Assembly (NCBI RefSeq): GCF_000002985.6
Contig: NC_003284.9
Location: 13,764,001-13,828,000 of the forward strand
Direction: 5' to 3'
Length of the DNA: 64,000 nucleotides
DNA from: Caenorhabditis elegans
Lineage: Eukaryota > Nematoda > Chromadorea > Rhabditida > Rhabditidae
The notes beneath the pieces are model-generated. The model made no database searches. It saw nothing but the letters and a program-made list of their open reading frames with translations, and had not been told where the DNA came from. Numbering within the stretch: position 1 is the first letter of the stretch; every line of letters starts with the position of its first letter. A program made the translations under genes and the position numbers. This document shows positions 1 through 11,699 of the stretch, in pieces.

Positions 1-164
1 TGATTTCAAATTATGCATTCTTGTTTAGAAACTATGTATCTCCCTCGCTTCACATAAAAAATGGACTCAGGCGCTTCACATAAAAATGGATTATGGACTC
101 TGCCGCTTCATATAAAAATGTACTATGGCGCTTCACATAAATTATGAAATCTGCCGTTTCATAT
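1..164. repeat. Degenerate tandem repeat (cttcacataaa family)
   Basis: The stretch contains several imperfect copies of a unit built around 'cgcttcacataaaaatgga' and 'ctgccgtttcaca'. The same unit resumes on the far side of the GC-rich element at 165-522 (around 523-575), so that element interrupts a pre-existing satellite. I see no coding signal. Confidence 0.7.
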
Positions 165-522
165 TAGGCCTGTTAAATGGGTCGAGATGGGTCGACCCGC
201 GACCCACTAATTGGGTCGGGGTCGCAGCCCCGACCCATTTTTTGAGTCGGGGTCGCGGCCCCGACCCACTTTTTGGGTCGGGGTCGCGTCCTCGACCCTT
301 TTTCAAAAATGTCTTAAATTGAGAAAACATGTTCGTTTTGTTGTAAAAAGTGTTCAAACGTTGAATCTCATATTTGTTTGTATCGAAAATAATGCATATT
401 TTTTTTCAGTTTGATGAAAATACGATTATTTTAAAGTTTTCAGATTTTACACGTGGGTCGGGGATTGCGACCCCGACCCGAAAAATGGGAAAAAAATTTG
501 GGCGACCCACACCACAGGCCTA
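165..522. mobile_element. GC-rich inverted-repeat element, TA target site
   Basis: The block begins TAGGCCTGT (165-173) and ends ACAGGCCTA (514-522), a perfect 9-bp terminal inverted repeat that includes a possible TA target duplication. The interior is dense in 'gggtcggggtcg' and its complement 'cgaccccgaccc', so each strand can fold on itself. Its GC content is far above the flanks, and it sits inside a satellite whose units continue on both sides. There is no transposase, so it would be non-autonomous. The short open frames across it are by-products of the hexamer-like repetition. Confidence 0.65.
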
Positions 523-584
523 TTTCACATAAAATATGTACTCTGCCGTTTCACATGGACTTTTCTATGGACTTTTGGACTTTT

Positions 585-702
585 CGATAGGCTCGATAGG
601 TAGGGTACGTAGAATACGTAGAATACGTAGGATAGGTAGGATAGGTAGAATCCGTAGGATACTTAGGACACGTAGGCTACGTATCCTACCTATCCTACGT
701 GT
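585..702. repeat. 9-bp tandem repeat (tacgtagga type)
   Basis: About 12 units of a 9-bp repeat near 'tacgtagaa/tacgtagga' run in tandem. Because 9 is a multiple of 3 they create an open frame coding Arg-Arg-Ile-like triplets, which is not evidence of a gene. The right end reverses into 'cctacctatcctacgtg', giving a short hairpin with the preceding units. Confidence 0.8.
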
Positions 703-776
703 TGTGACATGGCCTCAGTAGAGGTCCTCCGCCCCATCTTTGCGGATTATAAATATCGGCAAGAATTGCCCACAAA

Positions 777-903
777 GCTACGATCTTGTAGCATTTTTTA
801 TTTTCCCCATTCCACCAAAAAACGCTACGATCTTGTAGCATATTTTATTTTTCCCCATTCTACCATAAACGCTACGATATTGTAGCATTTTTTATTTTTC
901 CCT
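777..903. repeat. Three tandem copies of a 47-bp hairpin repeat
   Basis: Copies start at 777, 824 and 871. Each starts with the self-complementary 'gctacgatcttgtagc', followed by a T-rich run and 'ccccattc'. The copies differ by a few substitutions, for example 'cgatctt' versus 'cgatatt'. Confidence 0.85.
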
Positions 904-1013
904 CGAAGTTGTCACGAAACTCCCGGCTGCCCTTCGCAAGCTCAAAATACGCTTGCTGAGCCAAACATCAACAATATTCCTGGCATAAGCGAGATGATTG
1001 CCAAAATATATTC

Positions 1014-1066
1014 CAGATTATATTCCAGGATATATTCCAGAATATATTCCAAAATATATTCAAAAT
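1014..1066. repeat. 12-bp tandem repeat (atatattccaga)
   Basis: About four copies of a 12-bp unit near 'atatattccaga' occur in tandem. They lie inside an open frame at 998-1267, where they encode a four-residue Tyr-Ile-Pro-x repeat. The frame continues for about 65 non-repetitive residues, but I found no splice sites or recognisable domain, so I do not call a gene here. Confidence 0.7.
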
Positions 1067-1267
1067 GTTTACCTTGAATTACCCGTAATAAATGAGTCAA
1101 TCAAATATGAGTCTTTTGTTAGTCCTAACAGTACTTTATGGGCCGGATACCACTCTGAAACATGGTTGGTAAATAATCAAATTTTTTTTTGTGAAAGTAC
1201 CAACTATGCTGGTTGCTTTTTTGGATCAAAGAAATGCGAAATTGTAATTACTGAATCTCTTTACTAA

Positions 1268-2056
1268 AATTTATAAAAATAAAACATATTTCTCACACTC
1301 CACTTAAACTTGAACTTTTAAAAATTTTTAAGAAAACCTAAATCTTCAAAAATTGGAAAATGAGATTTATTACAGAAAGTTTTTTTTTATTTAAGAAAAA
1401 ACAGAATTATGGAAATAAGGCGCTACGACATTCTTAATCTCTATTTTTAAAAAGTAATCAATCATTGCGATAGGAAGAAAATTCAATGGGAAGTCTTAAA
1501 GAATTGATCAGAATTTGAAAAGTTTGAGTGGATGAACATGTTTAGAACCGTTTGTGTAAATGAAATCAAATCACAAATTTGTGTGTTCTTTGTTTTGCAA
1601 GAAAAATGAAGGATAAATGAGGTGACTGAGGAAGAAGGAAAATAGATACAGTACTGCCGTCATGAGAGAATTAGTATGAATGAAGGATAAAAAGATGCGG
1701 TTACATATAAAACAGGGATAATACATAGAAAATGTTTTTGATGGATGATGGTTTGGGTGGTTCAACTACTATTTGGAATGTGGGCTCAAAATCTCGAAAT
1801 GCTTGTTTTCATCGTTTTGTTTTGATTAGTTTTGCCAAGTTTTTGTTCCCAAATAAAACATTTAGATTGATTTCAAACTTAAATTTTCTATTTTTGTTTC
1901 ATTTAATTGCAGTTGATGTGTGGGATAGTACAAAGGATGGAACTTTTCGAAACGAAAGAAATTGTGGGGAAAAATGGAAAATAGTTTGTTTAAGAGAAAA
2001 TTGAACCGAGGTCGAAAAAAGTTTGATTTGAGATTGTTGAGCGTTCAATGCATAAA
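1268..2056. other. Intergenic, AT-rich, no gene seen
   Basis: The stretch lies between the repeat cluster and the 3' end of the ATPase beta-subunit gene. Only short low-complexity open frames are present. I see no convincing feature. Confidence 0.5.
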
Positions 2057-2061
2057 TTTAT

Positions 2062-5000
2062 TTAAGCGGCTGGTGCAGCGACGGGCTTCTTGTCTTCGAC
2101 GAACAACTCGAAATAGACCATTCCAAGGCGAGTGGAGATGTCGTGTTCGATGTTGGAAGCGTAGGCACGGCACTCGACGATGACCAATTTGTTGCGGGGG
2201 ATCGTGTCGAATTTGACCATAGCCTGAGAAATGTCTTTTTGAGATAATTTCAATATACCACTATCACATCTTATCACACTTTAAAACTTGATTTTATTAT
2301 TTGAAAGAAAGCTTTTTTTGTTTAAAAAAAATTCAAAATGAACGGAAACTACAGCTTTTCTTAATGCAACAAACTTACCTAAATATAAAAGAACATATGA
2401 TAATTTTAAAAACGATAATTTCGGACGGAAAAATTTACCAAAATCGGAGATTTTAGCAAAGATTAGGCTTTTTGTTCAAAATTTTGATGTCATAAATCTT
2501 AAATGAATTTTCTCAAAATGATATACATATCATTTTTAATCATTTTTAATCATTTGAAACCAAAAACTTACAATTGGTTGCTGGTAAGATGGAACAAATA
2601 CATATGGGTAGTAGCGTCCGTCAATTCCGGTCTCCGGGATGTACTTGACTTTTCCGAGATGTTCCTTGTCGAATGAAGTCTAAGAATCTTTCATTTTTCT
2701 TCTGTTGTCTACCTTTTCTAACTTACAGCTCCTTCGCAGTTGATGGTGATTGATCCAGGCTTGTATCTGCCCTTGATCTCCTCTGGAACACTTCCATCGT
2801 CATAATTGACTGGACGCCATCCAATAAGTCTGTTCAAGGAAACAGCGACACATGGCTAAACATTCCACAATTATAATTCTAAACTCATATTGGGAACTAC
2901 CTTTCCACTCTTGTATCCATATTGATCCTTTGCTCCACAATTGGCTTTTTCGAAGAGTCCAAGGTCGAAGCGGCATGGAAAAGTGTCTGTGTCGGTTTCA
3001 AGAGCATCGTTATTATCACTGGCTCCGCAATCTCTGGTTTCATTGGTGTTCTTGTACTTGGAAAGGTAATTGTCGAGCTGTTTCACATATGGCTCCCAGG
3101 ATTTGGAGTCTTGCAGATTGAACTTGATCAGTGTAGAATCAGGATTTTCTTTCAACCAAGGCTGATAACCAACACCTGAAAACATGTTCCGTTGTGAAGT
3201 GCTTAGAAAATTCCAATATGTTTTATATCATTTCTACATATTAGTTTTTCGCCGCAAAAGTTTTAAACAATTTTAAGTTCGGCTTTGTGCCATCTAATTT
3301 TATTAGATTACAATTGCAATTAAACAAGGATATAATTAGTTTATAATCAGAAACATTATAGTTTTTATTCAGCCAAACTGCCCCTTTGCCCCTTGTTGAA
3401 CATTTCAATCTTTTAGTTTCTCGAGGTGTTGCAACACTTCAAACATTACAGATAAGACGCTGATAGACGTTTCATTGACACATACTTCGGTCACCTACGT
3501 CAACTCGAAAGTTTATATGAATTCCGGAAAATCTAATTGCTTCTCTTGTTTGTTCGACGCGAATTGAAATTCCTTAATTATCAAACGTCTATAACCACTC
3601 TCTCTCTCTCGGTTCTGCAGCAGAGAACGAAATCTGTGCAAAGCAAGTATTTTGAGTGCAACACTCTTGAGCTACTTATCCTAACACAAACATATCAGAT
3701 GCGCAACAAGAAGTCAAGAGGATTTCAATGAAAAAAAAACAACCGACTACAGTACAGTAAAAAATTGGAGGAAATGACTAACCCGGGTTCACTCCGATGA
3801 TTGTTCCTTTACCGTAGAAGCGAGGCACTTTGGGATCCAGTGTTCTCAGGAAAATTGAGAGACATCCAATGAAGAAGGCTGACAGGAAGATGTAGAAGAT
3901 GATATAAAATACTGTGATTTGGCCTGAAAAATTGAATTTTTCGTCTTCGTTTTTGTAATCTTTTTGCCGAATAACGATTACCAAAGATACAATTGTACTG
4001 TTAATTAGCTGAAAAATATTTAAAGTTGACTTTCTACTTAGGACTTGATAATTTCAGGCAGAAATTTGGGAGTTTAAAAACAGTTTTCCTGGTAAATTTT
4101 GTTCCGAACACTGGTACATGTTTCATTTAAAAATATGTTTCTATTAGAAAGCCATTGCCCAAAACTCAAAATTGATTTAACATTTCATGTTTAGAAACCG
4201 TTATATAATTTTTTTTGCAGCGACCAAACTCACGGTCAGCTCTAAAAACTGTTGAGAAATTATCTTTTTTTTTTTAATTTTTTTCTGATAAACTAACAAA
4301 ACTTGATAATTAGTAGGAAGCTGTTCTTTTTTACTTTCGATGTATTCGATTTCATATTTTTGTAAAATGCTCGTTTACATCTTTTGTTGCCCATTTAGCA
4401 GTTCCAGGAACCGCGACAAACATTTAAGTTGAAATTGTTAACGTTTATCCATGACTATTCGAATTTGTCTATCGACAAAACTTACACCAAGAGGTTCCTG
4501 TCCTGCCGAGTACTGTTCCCTTATCCTTATTGTACAAGAATTGCGCAAATGTCTCTGGCTCAGCCTTGGCCTCTCCGTTCATCAGCTGAAAAGAAATGAG
4601 AAAACATGAATTGCGTTTCCGGGTTAAATGACATCATTTGGATCTCAATTCGACTCAACTCCACTTCATTCAGTCTTTACTAGATCATCTACGTCACACG
4701 CGCACTTTCATGCCTATTTTTCTATCTTTTCTATTCTTTTCTTTCTCCATCTGCTTCTAAATTCTCTACTACAACAACTACTCGCTGCAGCTCATTCTTA
4801 TTCAGTTTTTGCGCTCTTTTTTGGCTACGCTTTTGAAATTGAAAGGGGGAAGATAGGGACGTGGAAAGTTCAAGTGGTTCTGGAGAGATTTTGGAAAATA
4901 GGGAAAAGAAGAAGAAGAAGGGCCTGACGTTGTGTGTTGCTTTTGAGAAAACGGAAAAGTAAGAGAAAATTGAATTCAATAAAGATTTCTGATCTTCAAT

Positions 5001-6512
5001 GGACAAACTATAGATGTTTGCAATAAGAAATTGTGGATTTATTTTTTAAAAACATACAAAAATGGGAACATTCGTGAAAGAAGAACAATATTTCACAAAA
5101 CCCATAAAATTTTCAGAAAAAAATCTCTGGGAAAATGTAATGTTTCAAGGTCTAAAAACTTTTGAAATTTCAGATGGTGATGTCATAACTCGGATGATTT
5201 TCCGTACTAGATCAAGTATTGTTTTTAATAATTATAAAAATTAAGTAGATACTAGCTTCAAAAAAACCAGTATTCTGCAAATAATTTTTAAAAAAACCCA
5301 TTTTAAGCGTTGTAGATAAACTCAGTTCTAACAGCCAAAAGTATATGCGTTTTTGGTTTTTTGCTAATTCTTCATAATTTTCAAATGAGTATAACTCACA
5401 AACTAAGCACTTTAGAAAGAAAAGTTCAACTAATAAACTGTTGCCTAGAATATTGTCTACATGTTAACATATAATCCAACATTTCAAAAAATTCAGGTCA
5501 AGAGATACAGCGGGAGACATCTCGCGAGTCCATTTTTGGCTATTTCTCTTGAAACGCCTGTAGCTCGAGAATGAGAAGTTTTCATGAGAAACGTTTTAGT
5601 AATAAAATAATCTGCAAATATTTTTCTATCACAAGCATATAGTCGTTTTTTTATCAAACAACCTGTAGAATAGAACTGTAAGTTTAAACACGCGCTTCTC
5701 AAAGCACCGATTTGGCCAACTGTTTAAAAACCAGGTCATGTTCTTCAAAAATATATTTTTGTGCATATATCTTGAATAACTAATTGTATAGTTAAATTTT
5801 ATTTACATTTCAACTGAAAAGCAAGTATTAGAAAAATTTAACCACCATTTTTAGAAATTTTTCCCGACGAGTGCTGGTACGTTTATTAGTTGAACTTTTC
5901 TTTCTAAAGTGCTTAGTTTGTGATTTGAAAATTATGAAGAATTATGAAGAACATTATGAAGAACTCATTTGAAAATTATGAAGAATTATGAAGAACATTA
6001 TGAAGAACTCATTTGAAAATTATGAAGAATTAGCAAAAAAAACCAAAAACGCATATACTTTTGGCCACCACTGTATCTTATTTATATCTATATCTTAATC
6101 ATCATTAATCATGTATATCACTAATTTTTTTTTCATATACGGAAAAGTTGATTTTCTTCAACTCCCGTATTGAAATTCTTCTTTGTTCTTAAAAATAATT
6201 AATTTTTTTTTGCAAAATATATTTTTAAAATTATTTAAAACTGTAATTTTTCTAAACACCAAATTACATATTTTACAAAAAAGAGCCACATAGGTCTTTC
6301 GAAATCTAAAAATGGAGCATTGCATTTTTTTTCAAAACATTTATGCACATTACTATTTCAAGTCTCACGCAATATCTCATGTCAGACGATTTATGCATAA
6401 ATTATTGATTTTTCGCTTGAACTCTTTTTTTTTTTGACTGGAATTTTGAAAAATTGAAAACTCTCAAACTCACATTTTTGTTTTCTTCACCATTTCTACC
6501 GCCGTTTGTCAT
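2062..6512 (-). CDS. nkb-3: Na+/K+-ATPase beta subunit
   Basis: This is the beta subunit of the Na+,K+-ATPase, a single-pass type II glycoprotein needed for folding, surface delivery and K+ affinity of the alpha subunit. Exons on the minus strand are 6474-6512, 4486-4585, 3783-3923, 2901-3175, 2727-2855, 2572-2679 and 2062-2223. All join in frame with GT..AG introns and give 317 aa, normal for the family. A short cytoplasmic N-terminus is followed by one membrane helix (about residues 48-73, beginning [11 protein letters not shown]). The ectodomain has paired cysteines, an NET glycosylation site, the family hallmarks LNRLIGWRP and [13 protein letters not shown], and the terminal IECxAY-like motif ([13 protein letters not shown]). 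A poly(A) signal AATAAA overlaps the stop codon. The start ATG follows a likely trans-splice acceptor. The paralogue symbol is from memory and less certain than the family. Confidence 0.95.
5323..6073. mobile_element. Mariner/Tc-like palindromic element, no transposase
   Basis: The left end (CAGTTCTAACAGCCAAAAGT) and right end (ACTTTTGGCCACCACTG) are inverted repeats. The match continues inward through 'atatgcgtttttggt', 'cttcataattttcaaa' and 'aaagcactttagaaagaaaagttcaac'. The right end abuts TA. The right arm contains an extra duplication of about 44 bp (5930-6025) built from 'attatgaagaac'. It lies inside the first intron of the ATPase beta-subunit gene. No transposase frame is present, so it is a non-autonomous copy. 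Confidence 0.7.
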
Positions 6513-6557
6513 TGTTCCTCTGTGCGTCTTTGCTTCAGCGGACTGTTACCCAAACTT

Positions 6558-6572
6558 TCTAAAAATTGAGAA
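6558..6572 (-). promoter_or_regulatory. Probable 3' splice / SL trans-splice acceptor for the beta-subunit mRNA
   Basis: On the minus strand 'ctcaatttttag' ends at 6559, 46 nt before the chosen ATG at 6512. The T-rich tract ending in AG is what a spliced-leader acceptor or the end of a 5' UTR intron looks like in this group. Transcript data would tell which. Confidence 0.45.
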
Positions 6573-6573
6573 T

Positions 6574-9500
6574 AGGAATATGAAAAAAAAATGAAATGAC
6601 TGAAAAATAGAGAAAATTGAAAAGTGATGTGTATTCTTCACTTGGAAAAGAAAACATTGATTTCAACGCAGAAAAAGCACATCAAGAAAGAAACAACAAC
6701 CGTGCATATATGTATGTCTGTTTGGTGGGTGATGTCACCGTCCGCCCCTAAAAAATGGGAGGAAGAGTCGTCTTCTCTTTCTTATTCTTCTTCTTCTTTC
6801 TATCCGAAGAAAAAAAAAACAGCCGCTTAAAAATGGAGAGAAAATAGAAAGAAGGCGAGGAGGAATGGCAATGTCAGTGGGAAAAACGAATGACAAAGAA
6901 GGGGTGGGGGGAGATTGGATCAACTTGTTTCTTTTTCGCTTTGACAAAACAAACAAAACAACGGAGCAGGAACCATTTTGTACAGGGGTGGGACAGGTAG
7001 ACTAAAGTGTTCGTTTTTTCGGGGAAACACAGATGCAGAGAGAGGGTGAGATCAAGTGAAAGATTTGAAAGTGCCAATTGGTGTGTAGGAGTTAAGAGGG
7101 GTATTTAGTGAAAACACATAGATCATAGACAAGGAGTTGAAAAAAATGAGTTTGTTGAATTAGGTGTAAGAAAGTTTTTTTGTTAAGACTATGGTGATTT
7201 TTCTTTAAAATGAATTCCTTCTCGACTATTGGTGACATATTATTGTAAATTTATCAAAACGTGTTCTAAACATAGATTCCGTTGTCAGGCAAAGTTGGGT
7301 AAAATTTTGGCTCGAGGTGGTGCTAATTTTTTGCGTGGGCAACACTAATTATTGTCTAAGTTATGTTAATTTTTAGAAATATACATTAATATTATACAAT
7401 TTGCCGATGGGAGCAGTTCTCTCACAAAACTCGTCTAGAATTAAACTTGACACTTTGAAGTACTGTCAAATTTCTTTGAATTAAAAAAAAATTCAAAATT
7501 TCAACAATCCCTCTCGAAATACTCTTCATGATCAAACCTAGAATGAAAACGTGGTTGAAACTAAGTTCTAGACGCGGTAAATTTCAGAAATGTGCACTAC
7601 ACACAAGTGACAAAAATAAAAATGTGTTTCCCTTTTTCCATTTGAAAATTATTGGCACTGAATGCATTAATTCTCGTACATAATCTATTTCAGGTGTCCA
7701 ATATTGAAAACTAAAGCCGTGGTAGTGACATTTAATCACAAGACTTTTTGATTTTCAAAAGTCTGCGCCTTGTGCAAATAAACAAAACACTATCAATATC
7801 ATTTTCATATTTGAAAGATGAAACAAAGCGGCGAGAGTTTTTCTCAAGTTTTACATGTTGTTGGCCTCCGGTAGAGACATTAAAGACGCAGATGGTAAAG
7901 CAGTAGATTTTAATCAAGTAAAGATTTTGATCTACTTTCAAGGTTTTTAGGTAATATGAAGGACGCATTTAGGAAGTGGAACGGAATTTCTTTTTGGTGA
8001 AGAGTTGATAGGAAATTTACCCTATCGTAAGCACAAATCATGGATTATACATATTAACACTTTTTGGGGAACTGAAGAACCAAAATAAAATTTCAAAAAC
8101 TACGACTTCGATAGTTTCGAAAAATGAGTTCTTGTTCTACACATTTGTAAGCCTATTTGTTTAAATCTACCCAACCATTTTCAAAAAGTTGCAATGCCCG
8201 TAGCGCAAAAAAAACCGAAAAAGTAAGAAACGTACAAACACTGTCTACCCCAACAAGAAGAAGCATTTGAAATGAAATGTGAAACACGTAAAGGTACAAA
8301 ATGAAGATGCCGAGACATTGAAGAGACAAAACTAAAAGTAGACAAACTGTGAACTTTTTTTTTGGTAGATATGTTATAATAATCGTGTCAATGAAAAACA
8401 ACAACAACATTAAAATATTAAGTTTGTAAGTTTAGATAACTCAGTACAATATTTGAACCGCAAGATAACTATGTAACACTTGGAAAAAATTGAATTCATA
8501 TTCTCACACAAACACTGTTGCGACTTGAAATGTACTGAAATACGAGCTGATGCGAAATATTAAAAACTTGAAAAATAAACTGAAAAGTTGAAAAAATAAC
8601 AATTTTGATGAGTTTCCTCTCACAAAGTACTTTTCACATCAAAACAACAACAAATTCAAAGTGACATATTTTTTTCTTCTTCCGACAAGCAGATACCGAT
8701 TACAAATGTGTCACATTGAATTATCGTTTTTTTTTCTTCTCTCATTTCATTTTTGACTGGAACATTCTGATTTTGTTGTTCTTTGAATTATATTTAGAAA
8801 ATTAGGCAAAAAAAGTTTTTACTTCCGAAAAAAAGTTGCAACTAACAAAAAAAAACGGTTTCAAACTTCAGTTTTCTTTCATTTCTTATCAGAATGATGA
8901 TAATATTAAAAGCAATTGCGAATGGCGTCAATTGTCGTAATAACCAATAATGGGGCAGACTATATGAAACTGACTGTTTGCAAAGAAAATTTTGATTAGC
9001 ACTTATTGTGTGGCGGTGATAAGGCGAGGAGGAACCAGCTCAAGAATGTAAAACATTTTTCGAGTTTTGATCTACAAAAGTTGATTCCGTTGATTATTTG
9101 CAGATTATTTCGATTTGGCTGCATCTCAAAGAACAATCAGGAGAAAAAAAACAGCGTTTTCGAAAATGCGAACAAAAGAACAGAAAAGTAGTAATAAAAA
9201 TAGAGGAGACAAAATGTTGAGGTGGGAGGATCAGCTGTCGACTGGAGAAGCGGACCACCTGCTCTTTGCGTTTTTTGCCACCTCTTAGTACTGCTTTCAA
9301 GTTGTCCCATTATGATTATAATATCACTGGAAGGAGTGAGCATTGTGATTCTAAAACGTAGTAATTTCTACACGTAATCATTGTTTTCACATATTTCTGT
9401 TGAAGACTTTTTGCATGTGCTCAATTTTTCAAAATCTACAAAATGTTTGAAAAAAGTGCGATGTTCTCTATAAAAAAACCTATTTGTATTTAATGTATCA

Positions 9501-11029
9501 GTTTTTTCAAAAAACTTACAAAATTGCATGCAACCCACAACTGCATTCTTACTAGTTATTCTGAATAAAATTTTTCAAATAAACTCTTTAGCCAATTTCA
9601 CTATCTCAACACCTAATCGTTTGAATTACTCTACAGTTTAACAATATTGGAAAACACTGAATATAATAAGTTGTAGAAGGTATGGTACAATACAAAAAAC
9701 TGTAAACTGTAACATTTTAACTGTACTGTGTAAGTATTCAAAAATTTCCTGGAAGACGTTTAACAGCAAAATTTTTAGAAAACCTCACTGCTTCTCGTTT
9801 TTTTTTGTTATGCAAACTTTAAAACTATTAATTCAACTAAAAAAAATTCATAGTGCAAGGCAGCCTGAATCAACTGTATAAAATTTACAATTTTAATGCT
9901 TCACTTCCCTTTATCTAGCTGTTATATACATATAATTTAAGATGTAATGTGTAAAGCTCATAAAGCTAGAGCAGGAAACCATGGTGAGTTCATTAAAAAA
10001 TCTTCTTCTAAACCGAAGAAAAAAAAACCAAAATAAGCCTTTCCATCTTAATTTTGTTGAAATAAACGGGCAGTAGTACGCAGAGCAAATGCAAGATGGG
10101 ACACTACACAATGGTTTTTGTTTGTTTAATACAAAGCCCCCACCAGATCTTGAGAGCTCTTATAAATTCAAACTGAATCCAAATGAACCGACGTACAGAA
10201 CATTGGTGGTGTGCAAAAAATGAATTGTAGAGGGAGAGAGGAGTTCAGTTTCGAGCAAAAAAGCTCTGATAAAAAAGTGCAACAATATGCTCAATTTGAT
10301 CGTCTTATGATGTGGACGACGATACGTTTTTCTATGTACACAAATCAGCTTAACTCTGACGTTTCTTGCCCATTCGTTGCTTTTGCTTTTTTTATTCTTC
10401 ATATTCATTGATAAGAACGAATGTGAGAACAATATTAAAAAAGAACAATTAATTGTTAGACTTTAACACATCAAGTTTAGTTTACTGAAATGTTGAAAGA
10501 GAGAGTTAAAGGGAATTTGAAAATGTCAGATTTTGTAAAACAACTTTTAATTGGCATATTAACGTTTTTGACACTGTTTCAATGTTCAATTCAAATAAAA
10601 AAACGTAAACTTTTTTCGTTATCTAACAAATTTTTGCCAATTCAGCTTTTATATGCTCTCATATAAATGAACCTACATATTCTAAAACATTCCAGTTACA
10701 AATTTATCGAATTCAACAATGCCATGCGCTTTCATGTGATAAATACTAGAAAAAATGCAAAACAGCTCCGAATGAGACTTTGCTTGTAGCGCTAAAAAAG
10801 TCTAATAACACAGTGAATAATATTTGAAATTTTTTTAGTCAAAAAATGGCAACTAAAAGTTTTTCTGTGACTCTTATATTCAAATTACGTTCTAAGTATT
10901 TGTCTAAATATCGCATGGGTTATATGTAGAAATGCTCAAAAATAGTCAAATCGTATTTTATTTGCCAATCTATCAAAACTCTGACTGAAAATATTGAAGA
11001 ATTTGGAAATTGTTGGAATGAGTTTTGAT
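6574..11029. other. Long gene-poor stretch upstream of the beta-subunit gene
   Basis: AT-rich DNA with homopolymer runs and many small open frames that lack splice context or domain character. It is likely to hold regulatory DNA for the ATPase gene, but no specific element can be named from sequence alone. Confidence 0.4.
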
Positions 11030-11113
11030 CAGTGCTTGGTCAGTGCTTGGTCAGTGCTTGGTCAGTGCTTGGTCTGTGCTTGGTCAGTGCTTGGTCAGAG
11101 CTTGGTCAGTGCT
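11030..11113. repeat. 11-bp tandem repeat (cagtgcttggt)
   Basis: Nearly eight head-to-tail copies of 'cagtgcttggt' occur, with single-base variants (ctgtgcttggt, cagagcttggt). It is a minisatellite in non-coding DNA. Confidence 0.9.
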
Positions 11114-11641
11114 ACAAGGAGTTTATCCGTAAAAACCTAGTTAAAGACACTAAACATTCAGTTATTTTTGTAGGTACATAGTAGTTTTCAAAAAATAACG
11201 TTATGTTTCTAGCTAAGTAAAATAATAATGCTCGATACACAATGACCAGCATTGTAAGTTTATCTTTGTGTTATTGCAATATTATTGTCTCACGCCTCCT
11301 CAATTTCATTGCGTTGTTTGTTTTAAACTTCCGTGCAATTTCAACTCGGTTGGGTTCACTTCTTGATTGGTGTATTCTATTGTATTATTAACGCCTTCAA
11401 GAAACTAACTTTAAACTTGCGAATGAAATCTGATCTATTTGCTTTTGAACGACGAGCAAAGTGAAAAAAACGGGGAAGAGCAAGCGCAAGATCACCGGAA
11501 AACCAGAGAAGCACTCTCAGACCCAAACTACACCAATGTTTCTTTAGCCTCCTAGTGTTTATCGCCGAGAGCAACAAAAAACAAAAATGGTTGAGCTATT
11601 ACGTCAATTGGATCATTGACGACGATTCGACGCAAACCCCA

Positions 11642-11667
11642 CCCCCCCCCCCCCCCCCCCCCCCCCC
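11642..11667. repeat. Uninterrupted C26 (G26 on the minus strand) tract
   Basis: After an A at 11641 there are 26 consecutive C residues, followed by 'tctcccc'. Long monoguanine runs in C. elegans can form G-quadruplexes and are known deletion hot spots when the FANCJ-like helicase DOG-1 is absent. Confidence 0.95.
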
Positions 11668-11699
11668 TCTCCCCTCATTTCACCAATCTCTATCAGTAC

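Noticed and set aside
998-1267. 89-residue frame beginning with YIP repeats
   Set aside because: The N-terminal part is a 12-bp tandem repeat. The rest has some protein-like composition but no splice signals, no family match I know, and no nearby promoter or poly(A) support.
9000-9300. Overlapping small frames on both strands near 9.1-9.3 kb
   Set aside because: They shadow each other, lack splice signals, and show no family features.
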